DNA of 33,960 nt from WJLY01 sp964399265 (GCA_964399265.1 CAYNQF010000018.1:1-33960); one strand, 5' to 3'; shown: positions 1-7,586, numbered from the stretch's first letter. Notes: generated by a model from the sequence alone, not told the origin. A program made the numbers and translations.

Positions 1-25
1 GCCACGGAGCCCGGGCGTAGAAAGG

Positions 26-60
26 GCGCCCCGCGCACGACGCGCGGGGCGCTCTCTTGT
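26..60 (+). terminator. Rho-independent-like terminator
   Basis: A perfect 10-bp GC stem (arms 26-35 and 43-52, 7-nt loop) is followed by the T-rich run tctcttgtt. It probably ends a gene lying left of the window. The stem is seen directly; its terminator role is inferred from the following T-rich stretch. Confidence 0.7.
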
Positions 61-135
61 TGGAATGCACCACGCTGAGCCGCACCGGTTGTGAATCCGC
101 GCGGCGTCGCGCCTGCAGTGAATTCGCATTCGCAG

Positions 136-164
136 TGGACTCCCGGCGCGTTCGGCTGTAGATT
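136..164 (+). promoter_or_regulatory. Candidate sigma-70 promoter of the cysteine synthase gene
   Basis: TGGACT (136-141), 17-bp spacer, TAGATT (159-164). The predicted transcription start near 171 lies only about 4 nt before the ATG at 175, and no Shine-Dalgarno sequence is present. This suggests a leaderless or nearly leaderless mRNA. The -35 box is only a partial match. Confidence 0.4.
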
Positions 165-174
165 GACTGGCAAC

Positions 175-1101
175 ATGCCGAGCATCGGACGCGACATAAC
201 GGACACGATCGGCAGGACGCCGCTCGTGCGACTCAGGCGCGTGGTCCCCGAGGGACCTCGCGTACTCGCCAAGCTCGAGTCCCGCAATCCCCTGGGCAGC
301 GTGAAGGACCGCCTCGCGTACGCGATGATCGCGGACGCCGAGGTTCACGGCACGATCGCGCCCGGTGCGACCATCGTCGAGCCGACGAGCGGCAATACCG
401 GCGTCGGTCTGGCATTTGTGGGAGCCGCCAGGGGCTATCGCGTCATACTGACCATGCCCGAGACGATGTCGGAGGAGCGCCGCAAGCTACTGGCGGCGCT
501 CGGCGCGGAACTCGTTCTGACTCCGGGTGCGCTCGGCATGAAGGGCGCAATCGACAGGGCGCATGAGATGCTGTCGTCGACGGCTGGCGCCGTCATGCTC
601 GATCAGTTCTCGAACCCGGCCAATCCCGAGATCCACCGCCGCACCACCGCGCAGGAAATATGGGACGACACGCGCGGCAACATCGACGTGTTCGTGGCGG
701 GCGTCGGCACCGGCGGCACGATCACCGGCGTGGGGGAGGCTCTGAAGCCGAGGCGTCCCTCGCTGCGCGTGGTGGCGGTCGAGCCGGCCGCGTCCCCGGT
801 GCTCTCGGGCGGTGCACCGGGTCAGCACGGCATTCAGGGCATAGGCGCGGGGTTCTTGCCTCCGGTACTGAACCTGGACGTCATCGATGAGATTGCTGCC
901 GTGACCGACGAGGATGCGCGCGAGATGACGTGCCGCCTCGCCGTTGAGGAAGGCTTGCTTGCCGGAATATCGTCCGGCGCCGCGGTCCACGTCGCCGCTG
1001 GTCTCGCTGCCAGGGACGAGAACAGAGCGGCCACGATCGTCGTCGTTCTCCCCGACACGGGCGAGCGCTATCTCTCCACGGGGGTCTTCCCGACCCCCTG
1101 A
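175..1101 (+). CDS. cysK: Cysteine synthase (O-acetylserine sulfhydrylase), PLP-dependent
   Basis: A 308-residue fold-type II PLP enzyme that would make cysteine from O-acetylserine and sulfide in the cytoplasm. Visible signatures are the PLP lysine in NPLGSVKDR (K44), the substrate loop PTSGNTG, the phosphate-binding loop GTGGTITG, and the SSGAA/PDTGERY C-terminal region. Length is typical of CysK/CysM. An in-frame GTG at 91 would add 28 residues unlike the family and would overlap the candidate promoter, so the ATG at 175 is chosen. CysK and CysM cannot be separated by eye. It appears to be monocistronic: about 85 bp separate it from the next gene, which has its own strong ribosome-binding site. 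Confidence 0.93.
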   Translation: MPSIGRDITDTIGRTPLVRLRRVVPEGPRVLAKLESRNPLGSVKDRLAYAMIADAEVHGTIAPGATIVEPTSGNTGVGLAFVGAARGYRVILTMPETMSEERRKLLAALGAELVLTPGALGMKGAIDRAHEMLSSTAGAVMLDQFSNPANPEIHRRTTAQEIWDDTRGNIDVFVAGVGTGGTITGVGEALKPRRPSLRVVAVEPAASPVLSGGAPGQHGIQGIGAGFLPPVLNLDVIDEIAAVTDEDAREMTCRLAVEEGLLAGISSGAAVHVAAGLAARDENRAATIVVVLPDTGERYLSTGVFPTP

Positions 1102-1186
1102 TCTGCTCATCTCCCTTCCATAACGCCGCGTCTTGCGCTAATCTGGCGTTGCTGACTATCCGCCATCTGGTAGAAGGAGGGTAGAG

Positions 1187-2665
1187 ATGGCTCATCGCGA
1201 CAGGTGGGCGAGCCGGCAGGCGTTCATCATGGCGGCCGTAGGGAGCGCCATCGGGTTGGGCAACCTGTGGAGATTCCCCATGGTCGCCTACGCAAACGGA
1301 GGCGGCGCGTTCCTCATTCCGTACATTGTGGCGCTCATGACGGCCGGTATTCCGCTCATGATCCTCGAGTACTCGCTCGGCTCACTCTTTCAAAAGTCGT
1401 CGCCGGGCTCGCTACACGCCGCGAACCCGAGGTTCGAGATCATCGGGTGGTGGGCGCTCGGCATCGGCGCGACGATCTCGTTCTACTACGCGGTCATCAT
1501 GGGTTGGTCGTGGGACTATCTCGCGTGCTCGTTCGGGACGCTCCCGTGGTGCGACAATGCGCAGGCGTTCTTCGACGGCCTGCTGGGGCTTACCTCGGGT
1601 CCGGGAGAGCTCGGCCACATCTCGTGGCCCGCGCTGGGGGGTCTGGCGATCACCTGGGCGGCCATCTACTGGATCATCAAGAAGGGCGTCCTGCGGGTGG
1701 GCAAGGTGGTCATGATCACCGTTCCGCTCCCGGCGCTCCTGCTGGTGCTGATACTCATCCGCGGACTCACGCTGCCGGGCGCGGTCGACGGGCTTCGCTA
1801 CTATCTCACGCCGGACTTCGGCGCGCTCGCCAATGCGCAGACGTGGCTTCGGGCGTACGGCCAGGTGTTCTTCTCGCTGTCGCTCGGGTTCGGCATCCTG
1901 ACCGCCTATGCCAGCTACCTTCCCAAGAAATCGGATGTCGCCAACAACGCGTTCATCACGAGCTTCGCCAACGCCGGATTCTCCTTCTTCGCTGGTTTCG
2001 CGGTCTTCAGCGTCCTTGGATACCTCGCGCAGGCCCAGGGCGTTCCGATCGACTCGGTGGTCAAGGGTGGGCCTGGACTTGCCTTTGTGATCTACCCGAC
2101 CGCTATGAGTCTTATGCCCCTGGCTCCGATCGTATCGGTCATGTTCTTCCTCACGCTACTCACGCTCGGTATCGACTCGGCGTTCTCCATCGTGGAGGGC
2201 GCCGTGGCGGGGCTCCGCGACAAGTGGCACATCTCCCAGGAGAGAGCCAGTCTCTACTTCTGCATATTCGGGTTCTTGATGGGTCTTGTCTTCACCACCG
2301 GTGCTGGTCTCTTCTGGCTCGACATCGTCGACAGATGGATGAACGACTTCGGCCTCGTGGTCATCGGCTTCCTCGAGTGCATCGCGATCGGATGGTTCTA
2401 CGGCACGGACAAGCTCAAGCGCTACATCAACGAGGTGTCGGACTTCAGGATCGGCGTCTGGTGGGACATCTTCATCAAGTGGGTTACGCCGCTCGCGTTG
2501 GGTTGGGCGATCGTGGCTAGTATAATCAACGACTTCAAGCAGCCGTACGGCGACTATCCGACGTGGGCGGTCATGGTCGGAGGGTGGGGTGTGGTGGCCG
2601 TCATCATAGTCGTGGCGGCGCTCATCACCAAACTCAGGCCGTTCAGGGACAAGAAGGAGGACTGA
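1187..2665 (+). CDS. Sodium-dependent transporter, neurotransmitter:sodium symporter (NSS/SNF) family
   Basis: A 492-residue inner-membrane protein with about 11-12 hydrophobic segments. Near the N-terminus it carries the NSS signature around GSAIGLGNLWRFP, which in LeuT forms part of the sodium and substrate sites, followed by the Gly-rich unwound helix region (ANGGGAFLIPY). It should import an amino acid with Na+. The start at 1187 has a strong GAAGGAGGG ribosome-binding site. Its TGA stop overlaps the ATG of a 38-residue membrane peptide (TGATG). That arrangement matches MetPS-type NSS systems, in which a tiny second subunit supports methionine/alanine import. The substrate here is inferred only from that pairing. 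Confidence 0.92.
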   Translation: MAHRDRWASRQAFIMAAVGSAIGLGNLWRFPMVAYANGGGAFLIPYIVALMTAGIPLMILEYSLGSLFQKSSPGSLHAANPRFEIIGWWALGIGATISFYYAVIMGWSWDYLACSFGTLPWCDNAQAFFDGLLGLTSGPGELGHISWPALGGLAITWAAIYWIIKKGVLRVGKVVMITVPLPALLLVLILIRGLTLPGAVDGLRYYLTPDFGALANAQTWLRAYGQVFFSLSLGFGILTAYASYLPKKSDVANNAFITSFANAGFSFFAGFAVFSVLGYLAQAQGVPIDSVVKGGPGLAFVIYPTAMSLMPLAPIVSVMFFLTLLTLGIDSAFSIVEGAVAGLRDKWHISQERASLYFCIFGFLMGLVFTTGAGLFWLDIVDRWMNDFGLVVIGFLECIAIGWFYGTDKLKRYINEVSDFRIGVWWDIFIKWVTPLALGWAIVASIINDFKQPYGDYPTWAVMVGGWGVVAVIIVVAALITKLRPFRDKKED

Positions 2666-2781
2666 TGCCGGCATCAGCATGGATAATGGCGATCGCCATC
2701 GGGATCGTCCTCTACGGCGGTCTGGGCATCTGCATACGCATCGCTGTTAGAAGAGAGAAGGAACAGAAGGGGGAGGAGTGA
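2665..2781 (+). CDS. MetS-like small subunit of NSS transporter (38 aa)
   Basis: A tiny protein with one hydrophobic segment (residues about 5-25, AWIMAIAIGIVLYGGLGICI) followed by a basic and acidic tail (RREKEQKGEE). It starts on the last base of the transporter stop codon behind a strong AAGGAGGA site, so it is translationally coupled. Size, single membrane helix and position match the 'MetS family NSS transporter small subunit' known from the Corynebacterium methionine importer MetPS. It is easily missed by gene callers. It overlaps the next gene by 4 nt (GTGA). Confidence 0.82.
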   Translation: MPASAWIMAIAIGIVLYGGLGICIRIAVRREKEQKGEE

Positions 2782-4199
2782 GGCACCGGACCGTAGTCGC
2801 GGCCGTCATTGCGCTGGCCCTGATGGCGCTCACGGCCGGCACATCTCCGTGTGTCGAATGGCCGTGGTCGCGGCGCTCTGACACGCCGGCGCCGGTCTAC
2901 CCCGACGTGACCGCAACGCCCGTGTGGCTCACGGGTACGCTGAACGCTGGCGACGTGGTCGTGGTCGACACGCGCTCGTCCGGCCTCTACTCCAGAGGCC
3001 ACGTTCCCGGAGCCGTGTCCATTCCGATCGACGCGCTGCCCGCTGACCTCCTGCGGGAGTATCGTCCGGCCGCGCTCGCCGACGCCCTGTCGGAACTCGG
3101 GCTAACGGGTCACGGGCGCGTCGTCTGCTACGGGGAGGACTCGGTGAGCGCGAGCGCGTCGTGGCTCTTCTGGGCCCTTGAGGCGGCCGGCGCCGAGGGC
3201 GCGATGGTCCTGGACGGGGGCCTGAACGGCTGGGTCGAGGGAGGTGGAGCCGTCGAGACCGAGGGACGGGGGCTTCCTACGGCCGCATGGACGGGGAAGC
3301 CTCACCCGGAGCGCGCGTCGAGCGCCGCCTACGTTGCCCTCCGGTTCGGCGTGGACGGACACGAGATCATCGACACGCGCGGCTGGGACGCGTGGCACGG
3401 CAGCAGCGAGCCCGACCAACGGGGCACACAGGTGAGGAGTGGACACGTGCCCAGCGCGTTGCCCTACGACTTCAGCGAGTTCTTCGACGACGACGGCAGG
3501 TTGGTTCCGCGGGAAGAGACGTGGGACCTCTTCTCGCGCGTCGGCCCGCGCGCCAGCTCTCCCGTGGACATGTCCGACGAGTTCATCGTCCACGGGTCGG
3601 GAGGTCAGGACGGCGCAATCGGTTACTTCCTTCTGAGGCGAGCCGGGCTCGGCAGAGTGCGATACTTCCCGGGAGGCTGGAGCGTGTGGTCGGAAGATGT
3701 GTCCATGCCCGTCGTGCGGATCATCGGCGCCGACGAGCTCAAGCAGCGTCTGGCGCGCGTGCGGCGCTGGCTGAGGCCGGACGCTCCTCCCGAGTCGTTC
3801 GCGTTCTTCGACGTCAGGCACTGGGGAGACTACGCAGGCGGGCACATCCCCGGGTCCGTCTCGCTCACTTCGAGCATCTTCGCGGATTCGCTCGACGCAA
3901 GTCTCGAGAGGAACTGGCCCGGCATCGACAGGGAGTCCACTCCGATCGTCACCTACTGCTACGGCCCCGAGTGCATCAGGAGTCGATTCTGCTCTACGGT
4001 CGCCGCCCGGGACGGGTTCGTGAACGTCGAGAGGTTTTACGGAGGGCTCGCCGAGTGGCGCTCGGCGGGAGGCGAACTCGTCCGCGACCAGGAGCTTCTG
4101 GACAGACTGGTGCGAGAGCGCGAAGAGGCCAGGGCCGAGGCCGAGAGGCGCAGGGAAGAGCGAGCCGCCGCGGAGAAGGACCAGGACTCCCAGGACTAG
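2778..4199 (+). CDS. Exported three-domain rhodanese-like sulfurtransferase
   Basis: 473 residues. An N-terminal signal-like helix (about residues 1-20) is followed by three rhodanese-like folds, at about residues 38-160, 180-305 and 310-440. Each has a recognisable DxR...GHxPG(A/S) entry motif. Only the third has a convincing catalytic loop, YCYGPECIRS, with C394 as the likely persulfide cysteine. The second has HGSGGQDG with no cysteine, and the first resembles the non-catalytic N-terminal half of thiosulfate sulfurtransferases. The C-terminus is a charged Glu/Arg-rich probable coiled coil. The GTG start overlaps the preceding stop (GTGA) behind GGGAGGA, so it belongs to the transporter operon. 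Its link to amino-acid uptake (sulfur amino acids?) is inference. Confidence 0.85.
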   Translation: MRHRTVVAAVIALALMALTAGTSPCVEWPWSRRSDTPAPVYPDVTATPVWLTGTLNAGDVVVVDTRSSGLYSRGHVPGAVSIPIDALPADLLREYRPAALADALSELGLTGHGRVVCYGEDSVSASASWLFWALEAAGAEGAMVLDGGLNGWVEGGGAVETEGRGLPTAAWTGKPHPERASSAAYVALRFGVDGHEIIDTRGWDAWHGSSEPDQRGTQVRSGHVPSALPYDFSEFFDDDGRLVPREETWDLFSRVGPRASSPVDMSDEFIVHGSGGQDGAIGYFLLRRAGLGRVRYFPGGWSVWSEDVSMPVVRIIGADELKQRLARVRRWLRPDAPPESFAFFDVRHWGDYAGGHIPGSVSLTSSIFADSLDASLERNWPGIDRESTPIVTYCYGPECIRSRFCSTVAARDGFVNVERFYGGLAEWRSAGGELVRDQELLDRLVREREEARAEAERRREERAAAEKDQDSQD

Positions 4200-4225
4200 A
4201 CGCGAGCTGCCGCGGACGCGATCGA

Positions 4226-4255
4226 AGACCCCGCCCGGTTGCCCTGACGGGGTCT
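4226..4255. terminator. Hairpin between convergent genes, possible bidirectional terminator
   Basis: A perfect 8-bp stem AGACCCCG/CGGGGTCT (4226-4233 and 4248-4255) with a 14-nt loop lies between the stops of the rhodanese gene (+) and the exported-protein gene (-). T-tracts are weak on both sides, so only the hairpin itself is certain. Confidence 0.45.
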
Positions 4256-4284
4256 CGTCTCAGTCAGGCCTTCCCGGAGTCTCT

Positions 4285-4884
4285 CTACTTCCGTAGGTTC
4301 TTGAAGAAGTCCTTGATCTTGCCCCACGTGCTGTCGTCGACCGGGGTCGTCGGGTCGGGAACCGTGCGGATGTTGGTGTTGATCTCCTCGACGTGCCACC
4401 ATCCGACATCCTCGGGCGGGAACTCGATCCACACCTCCTGGCACTCCTGCGTGATCGGTTCGGTGGTCTCGATGATGTTGCAGAAGATCGGGTAGACCTC
4501 GTGGTACGAGAACTGGCGGTCTGTGGCGTCCGCCTCCTCGACGTACTTGGGGGCGACCGGCCGTCCATCTCTGCCCGATCCCGTGAAGACGAGCTTGATG
4601 GTCGGCCCGATCCACTCCACGTGGTGGCGCTCTCCGTCGAACCAGATGTAGTCACACTGATCGATCGTGCCGTTGCCGTCTGAGTCCTCGTGGTTCGTCT
4701 GCTGTGCGTACTCGCAGTAGCTGGGCACCAGCTCGTGCCACGGCGAACCGTCCGGCGGCCACGTCGGATCGTAACCGCGTGCCGGCACTCGGTAATCGTA
4801 GTAGTGCATCTCCTGTGCGAATGCCGGCGCGACCGCTGCGAGGACGACGAGAACCGCCAACGCGATGACGAGTCTTCTCATCAC
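4285..4884 (-). CDS. Exported protein with EF-hand-like loop and conserved C-terminal tail (paralogue A)
   Basis: 199 residues of unknown function. A signal peptide (residues 1-24, cut probable after AFAQ) is followed by a degenerate two-fold repeat. Repeat 1 has WHELVPSYC (49-57), a canonical calcium-loop pattern DSDGNGTIDQCD (67-78) and HHVEWIGPT. Repeat 2 has YHEVYPIFC (127-135), a lost loop, and WWHVEEI (162-168). The C-terminus carries STWGKIKDFF (185-194), almost the same as in the next gene. It is paralogous to the gene at 5223-5771. The start has GGGAGG about 7 nt upstream. Export and calcium binding are inferred from motifs; no enzyme motif is seen. Confidence 0.8.
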   Translation of the reverse strand: MMRRLVIALAVLVVLAAVAPAFAQEMHYYDYRVPARGYDPTWPPDGSPWHELVPSYCEYAQQTNHEDSDGNGTIDQCDYIWFDGERHHVEWIGPTIKLVFTGSGRDGRPVAPKYVEEADATDRQFSYHEVYPIFCNIIETTEPITQECQEVWIEFPPEDVGWWHVEEINTNIRTVPDPTTPVDDSTWGKIKDFFKNLRK

Positions 4885-4968
4885 TGGCCTCCCTTCCCGG
4901 CGCTCCGGACTCGAGCGTCAGCTCTCACTTCTCTGCATGCACACCACAGGCCCGACTGACCATCGGTC

Positions 4969-4997
4969 AATATGCCATAGGGAGGGTCCGTTGACAA
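4969..4997 (-). promoter_or_regulatory. Sigma-70-type promoter for exported paralogue A
   Basis: Reading the minus strand: TTGTCA (4997-4992), 17-bp spacer, CATATT (4974-4969). It lies about 85 bp before the ATG at 4884. Optimal spacing and a unique AT-rich patch support it. Confidence 0.55.
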
Positions 4998-5163
4998 GGG
5001 CCCGGTTTCGCTCTGGTTGAACTCACGTTCGACTTCGTGTGTTCGTGGCGACATGTGAGCGGCCGTTCACCGGTGGCGAGCGCCGCGCAACGGCCTGAGC
5101 GGCGCGCGTCGGAAGCGTCGCGGCGGATGTCTGAGCGGCCGCTCGGCGAACGGGAGAATGGAC

Positions 5164-5193
5164 GACGCCCGGCACTTCGCAGTGCCGGGCGTC
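5164..5193 (-). terminator. Strong hairpin terminator behind exported paralogue B
   Basis: A perfect 13-bp stem (arms 5164-5176 and 5181-5193, 4-nt loop) sits 30 bp downstream of the minus-strand stop at 5223. The following minus-strand bases (gtccattctc) are only mildly T-rich. On the plus strand it would be followed by tctcgtt, but no plus-strand gene ends here. Confidence 0.65.
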
Positions 5194-5222
5194 TCTCGTT
5201 ACCCTCGTGTCGCGTCTTCGCT

Positions 5223-5771
5223 CTACTCCAACCCGAAGAAGCTCTTGATCTTCGTCCAGGTGCTCCGCTCCACCGGACTCGGCTCCTCGGTGACGGTTAT
5301 GTCGAGACGAACGTCCTCGACGTGCCACCACCCGTCCGAGAAGAGGATCATGTCGCAGAAGGATATCTCACCGTCCTGGTCCGAATCCTCCCAGTCGAGA
5401 ATCTCCCACGTCTGACAGAAGACGGGAGCGACCTCGTGCAGGAACTCCGTTCCAGGCTCCGGCTCGAGCCAGCGCTCTCCCGGTGCTTCGGTCCAGGCGA
5501 GGTAGTAGGTCGGCCCGGCCCAGTCGACGTGGTAACGGATCCCGTCGGCGACGATGACGTCACACTCGGAGACGACACCGTCCCCGTTGTCCTGGTAGTC
5601 GTTCTGGAGGTGAGGTGTGCAGAAGGCAGGATAGAGCTCATGCCACTGCGCTCCGTTCGGCGGAATGCTGTCGTCGAACCTTATCGGAGGTCCGCCGGAC
5701 TCGAGGTACATCTGTGCCCCCGCCGGAATGGCAAGAGCGGCGATGAAGAGCGCCATCACAACGTACCGCAT
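5223..5771 (-). CDS. Exported protein with two EF-hand-like loops and conserved C-terminal tail (paralogue B)
   Basis: 182 residues. The signal peptide ends near residue 20 (AGAQ). Two clear internal repeats follow. Repeat 1 has WHELYPAFC (43-51), loop QDNGDGVVSECD (60-71) and YHVDWAGPT. Repeat 2 has LHEVAPVFC (111-119), loop DSDQDGEISFCD (129-140) and WWHVEDV. The second loop is a perfect DxDxDGxIxxxD pattern; the first has Gln at position 1. The C-terminus is STWTKIKSFFGLE. The ATG at 5771 is chosen because AGGAGGA lies 5 nt upstream; a longer reading from 5810 adds 13 residues before the signal peptide. It has its own promoter and terminator. Function unknown; probably a Ca2+-stabilised exported or surface protein. 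Confidence 0.8.
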   Translation of the reverse strand: MRYVVMALFIAALAIPAGAQMYLESGGPPIRFDDSIPPNGAQWHELYPAFCTPHLQNDYQDNGDGVVSECDVIVADGIRYHVDWAGPTYYLAWTEAPGERWLEPEPGTEFLHEVAPVFCQTWEILDWEDSDQDGEISFCDMILFSDGWWHVEDVRLDITVTEEPSPVERSTWTKIKSFFGLE

Positions 5772-5875
5772 GCCGTCCTCCTCTCCTGTACGCTTGGCTC
5801 GGGTGAGCAAGCGTCACCTTTCTTCCCGAGCTGCCCCGCGGGGCCGTGTGCACGGGAAGTGTCTCATCGGGGCGG

Positions 5876-5904
5876 AGCATAGCACAAATGTGTGGCTCAG
5901 TCAA
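5876..5904 (-). promoter_or_regulatory. Sigma-70-type promoter for exported paralogue B
   Basis: Minus strand: TTGACT (5904-5899), 17-bp spacer, TATGCT (5881-5876). This is one of the best sigma-70 matches in the window, giving a leader of about 100 nt before the ATG at 5771. Confidence 0.7.
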
Positions 5905-5949
5905 TCAAGGAGGGGCTCTCCGCACCGGAGCTGACGTTCTCCAGTCGGG

Positions 5950-5978
5950 TTGACTCGAGTCTCGCCGGGGCTTAGCAT
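5950..5978 (+). promoter_or_regulatory. Sigma-70-type promoter of the sigma-54 activator gene
   Basis: TTGACT (5950-5955), 17-bp spacer, TAGCAT (5973-5978). The predicted start near 5985 falls inside the GTTGC-N6-GCAAC dyad at 5983-5998, an arrangement expected for self-repression by a protein binding that dyad. Confidence 0.65.
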
Positions 5979-5982
5979 GGTA

Positions 5983-5998
5983 GTTGCAGGAACGCAAC
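5983..5998 (+). promoter_or_regulatory. GTTGC-N6-GCAAC dyad at the regulator's own transcription start
   Basis: A perfect 5-bp dyad with a 6-bp spacer (AGGAAC). The same pattern recurs twice upstream of the downstream sigma-54 promoter (7571-7586 and 7601-7618). Three copies, all flanking one activator gene, mark it as that activator's probable binding site. Confidence 0.65.
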
Positions 5999-6035
5999 CA
6001 CGGTGACTGAAGGGCCGCCGGAAGGAGGAGCGAGG

Positions 6036-7481
6036 TTGTCGTCATCGAAACGCACGAGCGGCGGATCCCCGCGGAGGTTGTCGTCATCGAAGCACAAGGA
6101 CGGCGCGGCCCCGCGGAGGACCAGACAACGGCTCCCTGAGGCGGGCACGTTCGCAGGGCCGGAGAACGCCGGGGCCATCCTCGAGAGCATCGCCGACGGC
6201 GTGTTCACGGTCGACTCCGATTGGAACGTGACCTCGTTCAACCGGGCGGCCGAGCGGATGACCGGGGTCGCGAGGGAACAGGCGGTCGGGAGGAAGTGTT
6301 GGGAGGTGCTCAAGGCCGGCGTGTGTGAGACGGGCTGCGTTCTGCGCGAGACGATGGAGACCGGCGACCCGGTGGTGAACAGGCCTGTCTACATCGTGCG
6401 GGCGGACGGCGCCACGATCCCCGTCAGTGTCTCGACCGCCCTTCTGAGAGATGAGAGGGGACGGGTGGTCGGCGGCGCGGAGACGTTCAGGGATCTGTCG
6501 GTGGAAGAGGAACTCAGGCGTGAGCTCACGCGCAGCTACACGTTCGAGGACATGATCAGCAAGAATCACGTCATTCGGCGCGTGTTCGACGTCCTGCCCG
6601 ACATCGCGGAGAGCGAAAGCACCGTGCTGATCATGGGGGAGAGCGGGACCGGGAAGGAACTCCTGGCGCGGGCGATACACAACCTGAGCCCGCGCAGGGA
6701 CAAGCCGATGGTGGTGGTGAACTGCGGAGCCCTGCCGGACACGCTCCTCGAGTCGGAGCTGTTTGGGCACAAGGCCGGGGCCTTCACGGACGCGAAGCGG
6801 GACAGGGCAGGCCGGTTCGCCCTCGCCGAGGGAGGCACGATCTTCCTGGACGAGATCGGCGACGTCTCGCCAGCGCTCCAGTCCAGGCTCCTTCGTGTGC
6901 TGCAGGACGGCACTTACGAGCCGGTCGGAGGCACCAGGACCGAGCGCGCCGACGTGCGGGTCGTTGCCGCGACCAACAAGCCTCTGCCTCAGATGGTGGA
7001 GTCCGGCGAGTTCCGCACCGACCTATTCTATCGCATAAATGTCGTCACTATCGAGATCCCGGCACTCCGCGATCGCAGAGAGGACATTCCGCTTCTGGCC
7101 GACCATTTCGTCAGGCGGCTCAACGTGCGGAAGGGGAGAGACGTCTCGGGTGTGTCGCCGGACGCGCTTGACGTTCTGATGCGTCACGATTACCCGGGAA
7201 ACGTGAGAGAGCTGGAGAATGCGATCGAGCACGCGTTCGTGACGTGCAGATCGGGCTCGATCAGGAGGACGCACCTGCCCGCGGGTCTTGTGTCCGGCCG
7301 GAGTGGAGAGCCGTCGACTCCACTGTCGTTCGACGACGCGGAGCGTCTGTTCCTGCTCGCGGCGCTAGAGCGCCACGGATGGAACAAGGCGGCAACGGCA
7401 CGCGACCTGGGCGTCCACAAGACCACGCTTTGGCGCAAGATGAAGCGGCTCGGGATAGACCGACAGACCCGCAGTGATTAA
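6036..7481 (+). CDS. OrpR-like sigma-54-dependent activator (PAS, AAA+, Fis-type HTH)
   Basis: 481 residues from the TTG at 6036, chosen because GGAGGAG lies 5 nt upstream; the GTG at 6003 has no ribosome-binding site. Order: a basic N-terminus with a 14-residue tandem repeat (RRLSSSK units); a PAS domain (about 45-160) carrying C88, C97 and C101 (Cx8Cx3C); a sigma-54 AAA+ domain with Walker A GESGTGKE and Walker B GGTIFLDEIG; and a C-terminal Fis-type helix-turn-helix (NKAATARDLGVHKTTLW). The sigma-54-contacting GAFTGA loop reads GAFTDA (Asp at residue 252). In Desulfovibrio the orange-protein operons are driven by sigma-54 with OrpR, reported to sense redox through an Fe-S cluster. The same role is inferred from synteny and the PAS cysteines. 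It should activate the operon starting at 7753. Confidence 0.88.
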   Translation: MSSSKRTSGGSPRRLSSSKHKDGAAPRRTRQRLPEAGTFAGPENAGAILESIADGVFTVDSDWNVTSFNRAAERMTGVAREQAVGRKCWEVLKAGVCETGCVLRETMETGDPVVNRPVYIVRADGATIPVSVSTALLRDERGRVVGGAETFRDLSVEEELRRELTRSYTFEDMISKNHVIRRVFDVLPDIAESESTVLIMGESGTGKELLARAIHNLSPRRDKPMVVVNCGALPDTLLESELFGHKAGAFTDAKRDRAGRFALAEGGTIFLDEIGDVSPALQSRLLRVLQDGTYEPVGGTRTERADVRVVAATNKPLPQMVESGEFRTDLFYRINVVTIEIPALRDRREDIPLLADHFVRRLNVRKGRDVSGVSPDALDVLMRHDYPGNVRELENAIEHAFVTCRSGSIRRTHLPAGLVSGRSGEPSTPLSFDDAERLFLLAALERHGWNKAATARDLGVHKTTLWRKMKRLGIDRQTRSD

Positions 7482-7570
7482 GGCGGGGCGCAGGGAGGTC
7501 TCGCAAGCATGTCTGCGCCATCCTTACCGGCCGCGGCACGTGTCTCGCCGGGGCGCAACACGTCACAGTA

Positions 7571-7586
7571 GTTGCATTGCCGCGAC
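7571..7586 (+). promoter_or_regulatory. Distal upstream activator dyad (GTTGC-N6-GCGAC)
   Basis: An imperfect copy (one arm mismatch) of the GTTGC-N6-GCAAC site, about 160 bp before the predicted transcription start. This is a normal distance for an enhancer-binding protein site. Confidence 0.6.

Larger units (their letters stand above)
4885..5222. other. 338-bp intergenic region between paralogues A and B
   Basis: It holds the leader and promoter of paralogue A on the minus strand (4969-4997) and a hairpin terminator for paralogue B (5164-5193). The stretch 5030-5160 shows several GC-rich partial repeats of the gcggccg type but no coding potential or named element that I can support. Confidence 0.6.

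Noticed and set aside
5037..5882. A 281-codon plus-strand frame
   Set aside because: It is antisense to exported paralogue B, which has a promoter, signal peptide, ribosome-binding site and terminator.
5960..7554. Identical 12-bp TCTCGCCGGGGC at 5960-5971 and 7543-7554, each just upstream of a TTGC dyad
   Set aside because: In the first case it is simply the spacer of the sigma-70 promoter; no promoter boxes flank the second. Possibly a remnant of duplication, but too short to call.
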